64,000 nt of DNA from Polaribacter filamentus (GCF_002943715.1 NZ_MQUA01000004.1:308300-372299); one strand, 5' to 3'. Numbered from the stretch's first letter, positions 36,978 through 46,162 are shown. A program made the numbers and translations. Notes: generated by a model not told the origin, from the sequence alone.

Positions 36978-37558
36978 TAACGTACAACTTTATTAATTAC
37001 ATGACTTATTTCTGGTGATTTGTAGTTGTTCATTTTATGCAGTAATTCATCTACAGTGCTTGCAACTAATAATAATTTTAGGTTTTGAGGTTTGATATAT
37101 CCTTCTTCTACCATTTTATTTAATTGCAATAAAGTTGCATCAAAAAAGCCATTTACATTTAAAAGACCAACAGGTTTTTGTTCTATTTGTAATTGGTTTA
37201 AAGTTAGTGCTTCAAAAAGCTCATCTAAAGTTCCAAAACCACCAGGAAGGGTAATATAGCCATCTACTAATTTACTCATGATTACTTTTCGTTCACTCAT
37301 GTTTTTGCAAACAATCATTTCTTCAACTTCATTATGTAAAACTTCTTCTTTCTCTAATAATTTAGGAATTACACCAATAACATCTCCATTTTTAGCTAGC
37401 ATCGTATCAGAAATAACTCCCATCATTCCAATTTTTCCACCACCATACACCAAACCTATATTATTGTTTACAAAATAGTTTCCAAGTTCTACAGCAGCTT
37501 TTTTGTAAATAGGATTAAAACCTAAACTCGAACCACAAAAAACAACAATTTTTTTCAT
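36977..37558 (-). CDS. LOG family protein (TIGR00730, nucleotide 5'-monophosphate phosphoribohydrolase-like)
   Basis: 193 residues from the ATG at 37558, which gives MKKIVVFCGSSLG; an in-frame ATG at 37579 adds seven residues without family support. Rossmann-like fold with GLVYGGGKIGMMG and the hallmark PGGFGTLDELFEALT (PGGxGTxxE), whose Arg/Glu residues act in hydrolysis of the N-glycosidic bond. Relatives release free bases from cytokinin or purine nucleotides. It is the first gene of the unit with folP and cdaA. Confidence 0.93.
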   Translation of the reverse strand: MKKIVVFCGSSLGFNPIYKKAAVELGNYFVNNNIGLVYGGGKIGMMGVISDTMLAKNGDVIGVIPKLLEKEEVLHNEVEEMIVCKNMSERKVIMSKLVDGYITLPGGFGTLDELFEALTLNQLQIEQKPVGLLNVNGFFDATLLQLNKMVEEGYIKPQNLKLLLVASTVDELLHKMNNYKSPEISHVINKVVR

Positions 37559-37642
37559 TTGTATGATTGATAAATTCACAGTAAAAATAAGCGAATTACG
37601 TTTAAGTTTTACTATTTTTGAGAAAATACTTTTTTACAAAAA

Positions 37643-38176
37643 ATGCAAGATACATCAAAAGAATATGATGCTGTGATTGAAGGTTGCAGAAGTTTATTTA
37701 TAAAAAAAATGTCTGATTATGGCAGTGCTTGGCGTATTTTACGTTTACCATCATTAACAGATCAGATATTTATAAAAGCACAGAGAATTCGTCAGTTGCA
37801 AGAAAATGAAGTGAGAATGGTAGATGAAGGAGAGAAATCTGAATTTATCGGAATCATTAATTATTCAATAATGGCGTTAATTCAATTAGAAAAAGGGGTG
37901 GTAGAAACTCCGGATTTATCCTCCGAAGAAGCTATTATTTTATATGATAAACACAGTACAATTGCCAAGGAGTTGATGATGAATAAAAATCATGATTATG
38001 GCGAAGTTTGGAGAGAAATGCGTGTTTCTTCTTTAACGGATTTGATTTTACAAAAATTATTACGAGTGAAGCAAATTGAAGATAACAAAGGGAAAACGTT
38101 AGTTTCTGAAGGTATTGATGCTAATTATCAAGACATGATTAATTATGCGGTTTTTGCAATGATTCATTTAGCATAA
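37643..38176 (+). CDS. DUF1599 domain protein
   Basis: 177 residues containing two similar halves: about 1-85 (KKMSDYGSAWRILRLPSLTDQIFIKAQRI) and about 95-175 (MNKNHDYGEVWREMRVSSLTDLILQKLLRV), as expected of DUF1599, a helical domain thought to be related to nucleotide-modification proteins. The biochemical role is unknown. It lies just before the BT_3928-type DoxX gene, an arrangement common in Bacteroidota. Confidence 0.92.
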   Translation: MQDTSKEYDAVIEGCRSLFIKKMSDYGSAWRILRLPSLTDQIFIKAQRIRQLQENEVRMVDEGEKSEFIGIINYSIMALIQLEKGVVETPDLSSEEAIILYDKHSTIAKELMMNKNHDYGEVWREMRVSSLTDLILQKLLRVKQIEDNKGKTLVSEGIDANYQDMINYAVFAMIHLA

Positions 38177-38240
38177 TTAATTTTGAATTTTGAATTTAAA
38201 GTTTTATAAATATAATTTAGTAGAATAAAGACAATTTTTT

Positions 38241-39227
38241 ATGAGAAAAGCTCAAACCACATTTACATTTATCTTAGTTCAAATAGTAAGAATACTAGTA
38301 GGAGCTTTATTTATATTTTCAGGCTTTGTAAAGTTGGTAGACCCAATAGGTTCTCAATATAAATTTGAAGAATACTTTTCTGAAGGTGTTTTAAATATGG
38401 AGTTTTTAATTCCGTATGCATTAATATTTTCAATAGTGTTAATTGTTGCAGAAATATTGCTAGGAGTGATGATTTTAATAGGCTACAAACAAAAGTTTAC
38501 TGTTTGGAGTTTGTTTTTCTTAACACTCGTTTTCTTGTTTTTAACTTGGTATTCTGCGCATTACAATAAAGTAACAGATTGTGGTTGTTTTGGAGATGCA
38601 GTAAAATTAACTCCTTGGGAAACCTTCTATAAAAACGTAATTTTAATTGCGTTAATTATCATTTTATTAATAAAAGTGAAACTTATAAAACCCATTTTTA
38701 GTGGTAAGATTCCAAAAGTAATTACGTTAGTTTCTTTGGCTGGTTTTATGTTTATTGTACAACATGTATTAACACATTTGCCAATTATAGATTTTAGAGC
38801 CTATGCAATTGGTAAAAATATTTCTGAGGGAATGAAGTACAAGGATGATGGAAAAATACCGCCTGTTCATGATTTTATGCTAGAAGATTCTCAAAATGAT
38901 TTAGCACCAAAAATTCTAAAAATGGAAAAAGTGATGCTAGTTATCGCTTCTAATTTGAATAAATCAGAATTTGAAGGTTTTCCAGAAATTAAGATAATTG
39001 CAGATAAAGCTATTGAAAAAGGGTATAAAGTTTATGGGGTTTCGGCTTCTTTTTCTGACATCATTGAGTTGACAAAAAATAAATTTGAGTTGCCTTTTGA
39101 GTTTTTATTTTGTGATGAAACAACTTTAAAAACCATGATTAGAGCAAATCCTGGAATTATTATTTTAAACAAAGGTACGGTTGTTCAAAAGAAAAATTGG
39201 AGCGATGCTGAAGATTTAGAGTTATAA
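38241..39227 (+). CDS. BT_3928-type DoxX/MauE-like membrane protein with C-terminal redox-like domain
   Basis: 328 residues. Four helices in the first 150 residues form the DoxX/MauE domain (IVRILVGALFIFSGFVKLVDPIG, then YKQKFTVWSLFFLTLVFLF), with a DCGCFGDAVKLTPWETFYKN motif that is typical of MauE-like proteins and could take part in thiol chemistry. After a fifth helix the C-terminal part (about 200-328) looks like a thioredoxin-like fold without a CxxC pair. The role is not established. Confidence 0.88.
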   Translation: MRKAQTTFTFILVQIVRILVGALFIFSGFVKLVDPIGSQYKFEEYFSEGVLNMEFLIPYALIFSIVLIVAEILLGVMILIGYKQKFTVWSLFFLTLVFLFLTWYSAHYNKVTDCGCFGDAVKLTPWETFYKNVILIALIIILLIKVKLIKPIFSGKIPKVITLVSLAGFMFIVQHVLTHLPIIDFRAYAIGKNISEGMKYKDDGKIPPVHDFMLEDSQNDLAPKILKMEKVMLVIASNLNKSEFEGFPEIKIIADKAIEKGYKVYGVSASFSDIIELTKNKFELPFEFLFCDETTLKTMIRANPGIIILNKGTVVQKKNWSDAEDLEL

Positions 39228-39238
39228 ATTATTTAGGA

Positions 39239-40561
39239 TTACTTCTTACTCCTTTTATTTTGAATCTCTGTTAGAGATAGTCCTTTTTCATTTTTTAAAA
39301 ATACATGTTTTGGACTTCCAATAATTTGAGAGGAATAAATGCCAGAATGGCCAGAAAACAAATAGGATGTTGTACAAGCCAGTGCAATAAATACTCCAGA
39401 TTCTATTCCAAATAATTCTATTCCCATTATAGTGCAGGCTATGGGTGTATTTGTTGCTCCTGCAAAAACAGCTACAAATCCCATTCCAGCTAATAAACCC
39501 ATTGGTAATGGAATAAACCAAATTAATACATTTCCTAAAGTAGCGCCTATAAAAAATAAAGGTGTTACTTCTCCTCCCTTAAACCCGGCACCTAAAGTGA
39601 ATGAAGTGAACACTAATTTCAAGAAAAAATCATAAGAATTCAAATCGATATTAAAAGCATCAACAATTGTTGGCACCCCAAGACCTATATATTTTGTAGT
39701 GCCCATGAAATAAACGACAAGTGCCAAAACAGCTCCGCCAATTACCGGGCGAAGTGGAGGATACTTTATATGTTTTTTAAATAGATTACCCCAAAAGTGC
39801 GTAGATTTTGAAAACAACATACTTACCAACCCAAAAATAATACCGGCTAATAAAGACCATAAAATTGTTGCCGGTGTTAAATCTGAAACAGACGAAATAG
39901 TATAGTTTGTGTGATGAGAAATTTGCCAAATATCACAAAAATAGTTTGCAAAGATAGCTGCTAAAAAGCTTGGCATAATAGCATCAAATTTTATTCGTCC
40001 AATAATCATTACTTCAAGTGCGAAAATTGCGCCAGCTAAAGGTGTTCCAAAAACGGACGAAAAACCTGCACTTATACCTGCAATCAATATAATTTTTCTA
40101 TCTAAATTAGAAAGTTTGAAAATTTTAGTAAACTGATCTGCAATTGCGCCACCAATTTGTACTGCAGTTCCTTCACGACCTGCAGAACCGCCAAATAAAT
40201 GTGTAAGTACAGTTCCTAAAAATACTAAAGGAGCCATTTTAAAAGGGATTATTTTTTTAGGAGAATGAAATTCTTCAAGCAATAAATTGTTTCCCTTTAC
40301 AACACTTTCACCGTATAAATGATAAGATAAACCAATAATAAAACCACCAAGAGGTAACAATGCAATAATCCACAGATTAGCTTCTCTATAATTTGTTGCC
40401 CACTCTAAAGTCCATAAAAAAATAGCGGAGACACTACCTGTAAATCCACCAATTAGTAAACAAATACAAGTCCATTTTAAAAGAAAAAACAAAGAAGAAC
40501 TTTGTTTAAAAGAAAGAAAGAACCTTTTAATTTTATCCATATATTCTAGATTCTCTTGCAT
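39239..40561 (-). CDS. ClC-type voltage-gated chloride channel/antiporter
   Basis: 440 residues with about ten to twelve hydrophobic helices. The ClC signature GGSAGREGTAVQIGGA (GREGP in E. coli ClcA) keeps the gating Glu; a second signature GAGFKGGEVTPLFFIGATLG matches the GGxFxP region. It lacks C-terminal CBS domains. The usual N-terminal GSGIP is not obvious, as in the Bacteroidota subfamily. It moves chloride (or possibly fluoride) across the inner membrane. A second ATG at 40540 is also possible as start. It is convergent with the DoxX gene, with 11 bp between the stops. Confidence 0.92.
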   Translation of the reverse strand: MQENLEYMDKIKRFFLSFKQSSSLFFLLKWTCICLLIGGFTGSVSAIFLWTLEWATNYREANLWIIALLPLGGFIIGLSYHLYGESVVKGNNLLLEEFHSPKKIIPFKMAPLVFLGTVLTHLFGGSAGREGTAVQIGGAIADQFTKIFKLSNLDRKIILIAGISAGFSSVFGTPLAGAIFALEVMIIGRIKFDAIMPSFLAAIFANYFCDIWQISHHTNYTISSVSDLTPATILWSLLAGIIFGLVSMLFSKSTHFWGNLFKKHIKYPPLRPVIGGAVLALVVYFMGTTKYIGLGVPTIVDAFNIDLNSYDFFLKLVFTSFTLGAGFKGGEVTPLFFIGATLGNVLIWFIPLPMGLLAGMGFVAVFAGATNTPIACTIMGIELFGIESGVFIALACTTSYLFSGHSGIYSSQIIGSPKHVFLKNEKGLSLTEIQNKRSKK

Positions 40562-40711
40562 TAAAGGGATACAAATTTTTAATTTTGAGATTGGGCAAAT
40601 TTAAACAAATAAAAATAAAGAGCTTATGCATTATAATGTATCATTTTACAGCTAAATATGCTGCTTTTTAAAATTTTATTGTAAATTGTTTAAAGTTTTA
40701 AAACAAAAATA

Positions 40712-41413
40712 ATGAACGAATTTGTAACATATCAATCAGAAGGGAATTATGCAATTATTACCATAAATAACGGAAAGGCAAATGCTATTTCTCATGAAGT
40801 TGTTGCGGGTTTAAATGCAGGTTTAGACAAAGCAGAACAAGAAGATAAAATTATTATTTTAACAGGAACTGCTGGGATTTTTTCTGGTGGATTTGATTTA
40901 AAAGTGATGACAAAATCACCTGAATCTGCAAAAGAATTAGTTACAAAAGGTTCAAAATTATCTTTAAGAATGTTGTCTTTTCCGAAACCAATTATTATTG
41001 CTTGCAATGGTCATGCAATTGCGAAAGGCGCGTTTTTATTATTGTCTGCAGATTATAGAATTGGTGTAGAAGGCAACTTTAAAATTGGTTTAAATGAAGT
41101 AATGATTGGCATGACGATGCATTATGCAGGAATTGCAATTGCAAAATCTCGCCTTTCTGAAGTATACCTAAATAGAAGCGTAAATAATGCCGAGGTTTTT
41201 AGTTCTAAAGAGGCAATTACTGCTGGTTTTTTAGATGTAATTGTACCAGAAGACGATTTGTTGCCAACAGCAATTAAGGTGGCAGAAATGTTTGCAAAAC
41301 TGAACAAGAAAGCACATGCAGCAACCAAATTAAAAGTTAGAAAACCACATTTAGAAGCTTTGGCAATTGCTATAGAGTTAGATTTAGCAGGGGAAATTTC
41401 TTTAAATTCTTAA
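40712..41413 (+). CDS. Crotonase/enoyl-CoA hydratase family protein
   Basis: 233 residues, slightly short for the crotonase fold (about 255). Features: AIITINNGKANAIS at the N-terminus, oxyanion-hole segments TAGIFSGGFDLKVM and HAIAKGAFLLLSADYRIG, and KIGLNEVMIGMTM, in which the Glu aligns with one catalytic Glu of hydratases. The second loop lacks the usual GG pair, so reaction type (hydratase, isomerase or hydrolase) is open. It stands alone between the ClC gene and a palindromic repeat. Confidence 0.88.
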   Translation: MNEFVTYQSEGNYAIITINNGKANAISHEVVAGLNAGLDKAEQEDKIIILTGTAGIFSGGFDLKVMTKSPESAKELVTKGSKLSLRMLSFPKPIIIACNGHAIAKGAFLLLSADYRIGVEGNFKIGLNEVMIGMTMHYAGIAIAKSRLSEVYLNRSVNNAEVFSSKEAITAGFLDVIVPEDDLLPTAIKVAEMFAKLNKKAHAATKLKVRKPHLEALAIAIELDLAGEISLNS

Positions 41414-41420
41414 TTTTTTT

Positions 41421-41670
41421 AGAAGCTATTTCCTGCTTTCACTACTCGCTTTGTTTTTCGTAAAAACTCAAAAAAGAGCTAAAACAGTCCGCTCAATCAG
41501 GGCTAAGTTTATGTTCTAGCTTTATAGATTTCTTAAAACTATTGGCTATTAAAATAACCTATAGTTTTAAGATTATGAAAAGGTTTTAAGCAATCCTAGC
41601 CCTGATTGAAACGGCATCTTTTTTGCTTGTTTAAGCAAAAAAATACAGAGGAAAGCAGGAAATAGCTTCT
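41421..41670. repeat. 250-bp palindromic intergenic element with 20-bp terminal inverted repeats
   Basis: The ends are perfect 20-bp inverted repeats (AGAAGCTATTTCCTGCTTTC at the left, its complement at 41651-41670). Inside are further nested inverted pairs: CAATCAGGGCTA near 41498 with TAGCCCTGATTG near 41600, and CTTAAAACTAT with ATAGTTTTAAG at about 41533-41575. The whole unit would fold into one long hairpin. It fills the gap between the crotonase and DUF1684 genes, and has no open frame. It resembles MITE- or REP-type elements repeated in flavobacterial genomes; copy number cannot be judged from one copy. Confidence 0.8.
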
Positions 41671-41762
41671 GAAATTAATAACAATCTTAATAATAAGAAA
41701 TTGAATTGTTTAAGAGATTTCTCAATCGCTTAAAAAAAGTTCATTTCGAAATGACAAAATAA

Positions 41763-42377
41763 TTAATATTTCTTAAAAATTTTCACACCCGCTTTTATTT
41801 CAAAATCTAAATGATTCTTTCTAGGTGTTAATGGGCAAGAATATTTTTCATTATACGCGCAATAAGGATTGTATGTATTGTTGAAGTTCAGTTTAATGGT
41901 ACCATCTGGTTTTTCGTCTGAAATCAGTACATCCATATATCGGCCGCCGCCATAAGAATCGTCGCCAGAAGTATTGTCTGTAAAGGGTAAAAAGAGGTAG
42001 TCCTTGTATTTTTCATCACTTAAATCGTCTTGACTTTGGTAAATTATTAACTCAAAATCTTTTTCGTTTAAGGTGAAATTTAAGATTCCGTATTCTTTGT
42101 ACAAAGGTTTTCTATCTGTTGTGGTAGCCATTTCAAAAGTTGGCGCATTTGCTATTTTTGTCAATTTTGCAGTTACAATAAAAGTAGAATCAATCTTGAA
42201 AAAATCTAATCCTTTAAAGTTTTTTAAATCTTTTGTTTTTAAAGGCGATTTTGAGGCATCTTTATAACTTGCATTTAGTTCTTGCTGATATTCAGTTTTA
42301 CCCATTAAAGGACGTTTGTCTTGCGAATTACAGGCAATAATTAATAATAAAGAGTAAAGTAGTGTAATTTTTTTCAT
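41763..42377 (-). CDS. DUF1684 lipoprotein
   Basis: 204 residues from the ATG at 42377 (MKKITLLYSLLLIIACN, lipobox IIAC); an in-frame ATG at 42395 is less likely. The DUF1684 signatures are FTLNEKDFELIIYQS, SGDDSYGGGRYMDV, LNFNNTYNPYCAYN and YSCPLTPRKNHLDFEIKAG. Function is unknown; the domain is widespread in Bacteroidota. It lies 18 bp after the paraoxonase-like gene on the same strand. Confidence 0.92.
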   Translation of the reverse strand: MKKITLLYSLLLIIACNSQDKRPLMGKTEYQQELNASYKDASKSPLKTKDLKNFKGLDFFKIDSTFIVTAKLTKIANAPTFEMATTTDRKPLYKEYGILNFTLNEKDFELIIYQSQDDLSDEKYKDYLFLPFTDNTSGDDSYGGGRYMDVLISDEKPDGTIKLNFNNTYNPYCAYNEKYSCPLTPRKNHLDFEIKAGVKIFKKY

Positions 42378-42395
42378 GGCTGCTAAAGTATACAA

Positions 42396-43445
42396 TTAGT
42401 TGGAATTTCTTTTTAAAACCAGAAAATGAGTATCCATTACACTTCCTGCTAAAATGGTGTTTCCAAAAGGCGCAGCAACAGTTGAAGCAGACATTTTAGA
42501 GCCATCATCCATATAAATTTGTTCAATTTTATAATCGTCTTTTTTAGTGTATTTTATTTTGATGATTTCTGAAGGCGAAGTTTTTTTATCACCTTTTGCA
42601 TAGGAAGCAAAATGTAATAAATTAGGATGAGCACCAACCCATAAATCATTGTTTTCATCAAATTCAATATTATCAACTCCCGTTTTACAATCAATATCTT
42701 CTATAAAAGTAAGCGTATTGTCTTCATTTTTTTGATACACTTTTATCAGAAATTTTCTTGGTGAAGCCACAAAAACTAAATTTCGTTTGGCGTCTAAATT
42801 AATGCCATTTGCATAGGCAATTCCGTTAGCAACTTCTGTGTAGTTTTTACCATCAAAATAGATGACATTAGAAATTGAAAGGCCTAAATAATCTTCGGAT
42901 AAACGCTGAATTCCATTTTTATATTTATGATCATTTGTAAAATAAAATCTGTTTTCATCCAGTAAAACAATATCATTTGGACTAAATATTTGTTCGTTTT
43001 TTAATGTTTTTCGATGCGTTAATTGTGTGTCAACTAAAGTAAAAATCTCAATAAATTCGCCTTTATCAGTATGATTAATTGCAGCAATTGTGGTGACATT
43101 CTCTTTTTGAAAGATAGAAATTCCGTGAGGAGCAAATGGTTTTTTAAACTCTTGAGTTAAAAGAATGGGTTTATAAGAATCCGTTTTTAAATCAATAAAA
43201 TATAAGCCGCCTGATTCTTGCGCTTTATTTGGTGTTTTATTTCTTACAGTTGATGAAATAATGGCAAAACTATCTTTTTTACTGATGGTAATATCTTCTG
43301 CACCTTCAATATTTATTTTTTGAATTAATTCGCCATTAAACTTGTTTTCAATCGATCTAAAAAATCCGGTAGAAATAAAAATATTTGCTACAAAAAGTAA
43401 TAATAAAATGGTTGTTGCAATAAAAATCCTTTTTTTAAACTTCAT
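42396..43445 (-). CDS. Paraoxonase/SMP-30-like six-bladed beta-propeller protein
   Basis: 349 residues. An N-terminal membrane anchor or signal (about 8-28, IATTILLLLFVANIFIS) precedes a beta-propeller like arylesterase/paraoxonase: PHGISIF, SPNDIVLLDENRFYFTND (Asn-Asp calcium ligands), YANGINLDAKRNLVFVA and GVDNIEFDENNDLWVGAHPN. Paraoxonases hydrolyse lactones and esters using two calcium ions; here the substrate is unknown. It is in a row with two lipoprotein genes on the same strand, with 1 bp to the upstream one. Confidence 0.85.
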   Translation of the reverse strand: MKFKKRIFIATTILLLLFVANIFISTGFFRSIENKFNGELIQKINIEGAEDITISKKDSFAIISSTVRNKTPNKAQESGGLYFIDLKTDSYKPILLTQEFKKPFAPHGISIFQKENVTTIAAINHTDKGEFIEIFTLVDTQLTHRKTLKNEQIFSPNDIVLLDENRFYFTNDHKYKNGIQRLSEDYLGLSISNVIYFDGKNYTEVANGIAYANGINLDAKRNLVFVASPRKFLIKVYQKNEDNTLTFIEDIDCKTGVDNIEFDENNDLWVGAHPNLLHFASYAKGDKKTSPSEIIKIKYTKKDDYKIEQIYMDDGSKMSASTVAAPFGNTILAGSVMDTHFLVLKRNSN

Positions 43446-43446
43446 T

Positions 43447-43758
43447 TTATTTTTTCAATTTAATAATAATTATTCCGTCATATTTTTTGTCTGTATATTT
43501 TGCAATTTCTTTTTCACCTTTAATAACATTCATAGATTCAATATTTCCAGGTTTTATATTTTCTATATAGGTCTGTGAAACCTCTTTACCAGCTATTAAG
43601 TATAGAATATTTTTATTCGATGGATTGCTTTTGTATTTTTCAGTAACTACTTTTTTGTTTACAATAATTGAGCTCTTTTTCGAAGCACAACTTTGTATTC
43701 CAAAAACAAATAATAATAGCAGCAATTGGACTAAATAAGTAGTATTAATTTTTTTCAT
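43447..43758 (-). CDS. Small lipoprotein with a TonB-plug-like domain
   Basis: 103 residues from the ATG at 43758 (MKKINTTYLV; an ATG at 43788 adds ten unlikely residues). It has a lipobox GIQSC (Cys at about 24). The rest, LYLIAGKEVSQTYIENIKPG followed by NIESMNVIKGEKEIAKY and DGIIIIKLKK, closely resembles the plug segment of SusC-type receptors (DG.P....I.P.DIESI.VLKGA.A...YG..A.NGV..I.TK). There is no barrel. It may be a free plug-like or signalling module; function unknown. Confidence 0.7.
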   Translation of the reverse strand: MKKINTTYLVQLLLLLFVFGIQSCASKKSSIIVNKKVVTEKYKSNPSNKNILYLIAGKEVSQTYIENIKPGNIESMNVIKGEKEIAKYTDKKYDGIIIIKLKK

Positions 43759-44038
43759 GATTAAATTCTTTTCATAAAAATACAACATTCAATTATTTTA
43801 TGAAGTTCTTTCCTATTAATATTAGCGAAAAAATGGAATAGTCATTACAAGTAGAACTTAAAACTCAAGTAAAAAAGCATGAAAATTCTGCTGAGCATCG
43901 GTTTTAATCCCCTTAATTTACGTTAAAATAGCTGCAAAAAGTTGAGGTCAAATTGGGACTTTATATTTTAGTAAAACTTCAAATTCTTAAAAATGAAAAG
44001 AATATTTTTTTAAAATTTATAAATGTTGAAGAACTTTT

Positions 44039-44971
44039 TTATAAGGTCTGATAAATAAAAATGCAATAAGTTATTATTAACAGTAGACCTTCCCTCCAAC
44101 TTAAGCGCAATCTTTTTGTAAGAAAAACGAGCGGTAAAATAATAAATGAGATTCCTAGCATCCAAAAAATATCGTTCGTTAAAAGTCTTTCATCAGTAAC
44201 GGAAATAGGCGTAATTATAGAGGTGATTCCTAAAACTGCAAAAACATTAAAGATATTTGAACCAATTAAATTCCCCAAAGAAATAGCTTTTTCCTTTTTA
44301 ATTACAGCAATAATTGACGCTGTTAATTCTGGGATACTAGTACCGATAGAAACAATTGTAACCGCAATAACACGTTCTGTAACTCCATATTCTAGGGCTA
44401 AAGCAGTAGCGCCTTTTATTAATAATTCTGAGCCTCCGTAAAGACCTAATCCTCCTAAAACAAAAAATAAAACAGTTTTATAAATAGGTAAAGGCACATC
44501 ATCTTCAGGCAATTCGTCTATAACGGCTGTTTTTTGATATTTTAAAAGATATATTAAAAATATAATTAGTAGAGAAAATAGAATAATTCCTTCAAATTGC
44601 TCAATTACTTTATCAGTATATAAAAATAAATAGAGTAGTGCAGAGGCAATCATCATTATTGGCCAGTCAACTTTATAAAAACTCTTTGTTATATGCATTG
44701 AGCCAAGAAGCAGCGTAATACCTAATACTAAGCCTAAATTTGCAATATTAGAACCAATTACATTTCCTAAAGCTAAATCCGATGAACCATTTAAAGCGGC
44801 ATTTATACTAACAATAAGTTCTGGAGCCGAAGTAGCAAATGAAACCACGGTCATTCCAATGATAATTTTTGGAATTTCTAATTTTAAAGATAAAGCAACT
44901 GCTGATTTTAGGAGCCAATTCCCTCCTAAAATCAATAAAATTAAACCACCAATTATTAGTAAAAAATTCAT
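44039..44971 (-). CDS. Calcium/sodium antiporter, CaCA family (YrbG-like)
   Basis: 310 residues, ten helices in two inverted halves. Each half has the alpha-repeat: IGMTVVSFATSAPELIVSI with DLALGNVIGSNIANLGLVLG, and IAVTIVSIGTSIPELTASI with ISLGNLIGSNIFNVFAVLG. The conserved acidic and Asn residues bind the cations. An acidic cytoplasmic loop (DELPEDDVP) separates the halves. It is an inner-membrane exchanger that exports calcium using sodium or protons. It is monocistronic. Confidence 0.95.
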   Translation of the reverse strand: MNFLLIIGGLILLILGGNWLLKSAVALSLKLEIPKIIIGMTVVSFATSAPELIVSINAALNGSSDLALGNVIGSNIANLGLVLGITLLLGSMHITKSFYKVDWPIMMIASALLYLFLYTDKVIEQFEGIILFSLLIIFLIYLLKYQKTAVIDELPEDDVPLPIYKTVLFFVLGGLGLYGGSELLIKGATALALEYGVTERVIAVTIVSIGTSIPELTASIIAVIKKEKAISLGNLIGSNIFNVFAVLGITSIITPISVTDERLLTNDIFWMLGISFIILPLVFLTKRLRLSWREGLLLIITYCIFIYQTL

Positions 44972-45000
44972 CTTTTTTAAATTTATTGCGAAGATACATT

Positions 45001-45405
45001 TTTAGTACTTTATAGAAAACTTAAAAATTAAAAGTACATTTGAAGAGTATAAAATGGATGGGTTTTCTATTACTTTTTAATAACTTAGATAATTGCTTAG
45101 AAACTTTACTGTAGGATTTGTATTTTTATTTGTACGAATAATTATATTTTTGCTCCACCTAAAAAGTGAAAGTTTAATTAGAATAGTTGTTTGGAAAAAG
45201 TTCTTTTAGTGAACGTGAAAATAATAATTTTGAAATTGGTGTTATTTATTAACTTTTAAAATCCTAGATTGTAGTTCATATATGTTTAAGAATTATAAAT
45301 ACTATTTTTGATTTGCTATTTGCTTATCAGCAAGTTTGATGACAAACTTTTCGAGAATGGATTTGTTGTTTATTTTTATTAAATTTGACCATCAATCAAA
45401 CTAAA
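45001..45405. other. Intergenic stretch with no gene found
   Basis: About 400 bp, very AT rich. I see only possible promoter text for the small genes downstream (TATTTTTG near 45304-45311) and no open frame, RNA gene or strong hairpin. Confidence 0.5.
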
Positions 45406-45558
45406 ATGAAATTACAAATGTTTAAAATCTTAGCTAAAATTAATAAAGCTATTTTACCATCATATACAAAGCAAAAGTTAGACATCTCTAAAGCGACTAA
45501 ATTTCAATTGGCTGTTATTGGTTGGAGAGCTTTTGTAACGATAAATTCACTTAATTAA
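45406..45558 (+). CDS. Conserved 50-residue protein
   Basis: ATG at 45406, 50 codons: it begins MKLQMFKILAKINKAILPS and ends with QLAVIGWRAFVTINSLN. Basic N-terminal half, then a hydrophobic segment. I recognise it as a short protein conserved in flavobacteria (sometimes annotated as an SsrA-binding protein without support); the function is unknown. It lies 11 bp before the DUF2007 gene, so it is probably co-transcribed. Confidence 0.65.
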   Translation: MKLQMFKILAKINKAILPSYTKQKLDISKATKFQLAVIGWRAFVTINSLN

Positions 45559-45569
45559 AATATAAAATT

Positions 45570-45800
45570 ATGAAAACAGAACACACTAAACTATTTACAG
45601 GATCTAATATTATTGTGAATGGTGTAAAGAATTTATTAGACACGGCAGATATAAGCTACATTATAAAGGATAAATTTGAATCAGCTAGATTAGGAGGTTT
45701 TGGAGAACAGATGGATTCTGTTGAAGTTCATGTATTAGATGCTGACTTAGAAAAGGCAAAAAAAACCATTAACGATTACAACGAAAAAATAAACGAATAA
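45570..45800 (+). CDS. DUF2007 family protein (putative signal-transducing protein)
   Basis: 76 residues with the DUF2007 pattern: KLFTGSNIIVNGVKNLLDTADI, then IIKDKFESARLGGFG and VEVHVLDADLEKAKKTI. A small alpha/beta fold related to the GlnB-like superfamily; the molecular role is not known. The tRNA-Arg gene follows. Confidence 0.88.
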   Translation: MKTEHTKLFTGSNIIVNGVKNLLDTADISYIIKDKFESARLGGFGEQMDSVEVHVLDADLEKAKKTINDYNEKINE

Positions 45801-45838
45801 AAAACAAGTGTAGATTTCTTTATTAAAAAAAATGCTAT

Positions 45839-45846
45839 TATATTTG
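45839..45846 (+). promoter_or_regulatory. -7 box of tRNA-Arg promoter
   Basis: TATATTTG, a perfect TAnnTTTG, 12 bp before the tRNA. The text after it (CACCCGCTTAA) is nearly the same as that in front of tRNA-Phe (CATCCGCTAAG). Confidence 0.6.
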
Positions 45847-45858
45847 CACCCGCTTAAC

Positions 45859-45932
45859 GGCCTCGTGGCGCAACTGAATAGCGCACTTGATTACGGCTCA
45901 AGAGGTTACTGGTTTGAATCCAGTCGAGGTCA
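45859..45932 (+). tRNA. tRNA-Arg (anticodon ACG)
   Basis: 74-nt cloverleaf: acceptor GGCCTCG with CGAGGTC (one G-T pair) and discriminator A; D arm GGCGCAACTGAATAGCGC; anticodon stem CTTGA/TCAAG with loop TTACGGC, giving ACG (wobble A probably read as inosine); T loop TGGTTTGAATCCA. CCA is not encoded. Confidence 0.96.
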
Positions 45933-45940
45933 CAGATTAC

Positions 45941-45978
45941 AAAAGTAACTATCTAATAATTTGATAGTTACTTTTTTT
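45941..45978 (+). terminator. Rho-independent terminator after tRNA-Arg
   Basis: Perfect 13-bp stem AAAAGTAACTATC / GATAGTTACTTTT around a 9-nt loop, followed by a T run. Confidence 0.88.
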
Positions 45979-46162
45979 TGATGTTTATTTTCCCCCTATA
46001 CTCCCCCTTTTTTGAATTTCATCTTGCCAACTATTTAAAAACTCTTTTTTTATGGTGTTAAAAACAACCTTTTTTTAGTTTTATGAAAACAGATTAATAT
46101 AATTTAAACCCGTTGTTCATTATAAATAGTTAAAAAAAGTTATTCATTTGAGATGTAATAGA

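Noticed and set aside
45121..45180. A possible small RNA gene after a TATATTTTTG-like box
   Set aside because: No cloverleaf, terminator or conserved structure could be found downstream.
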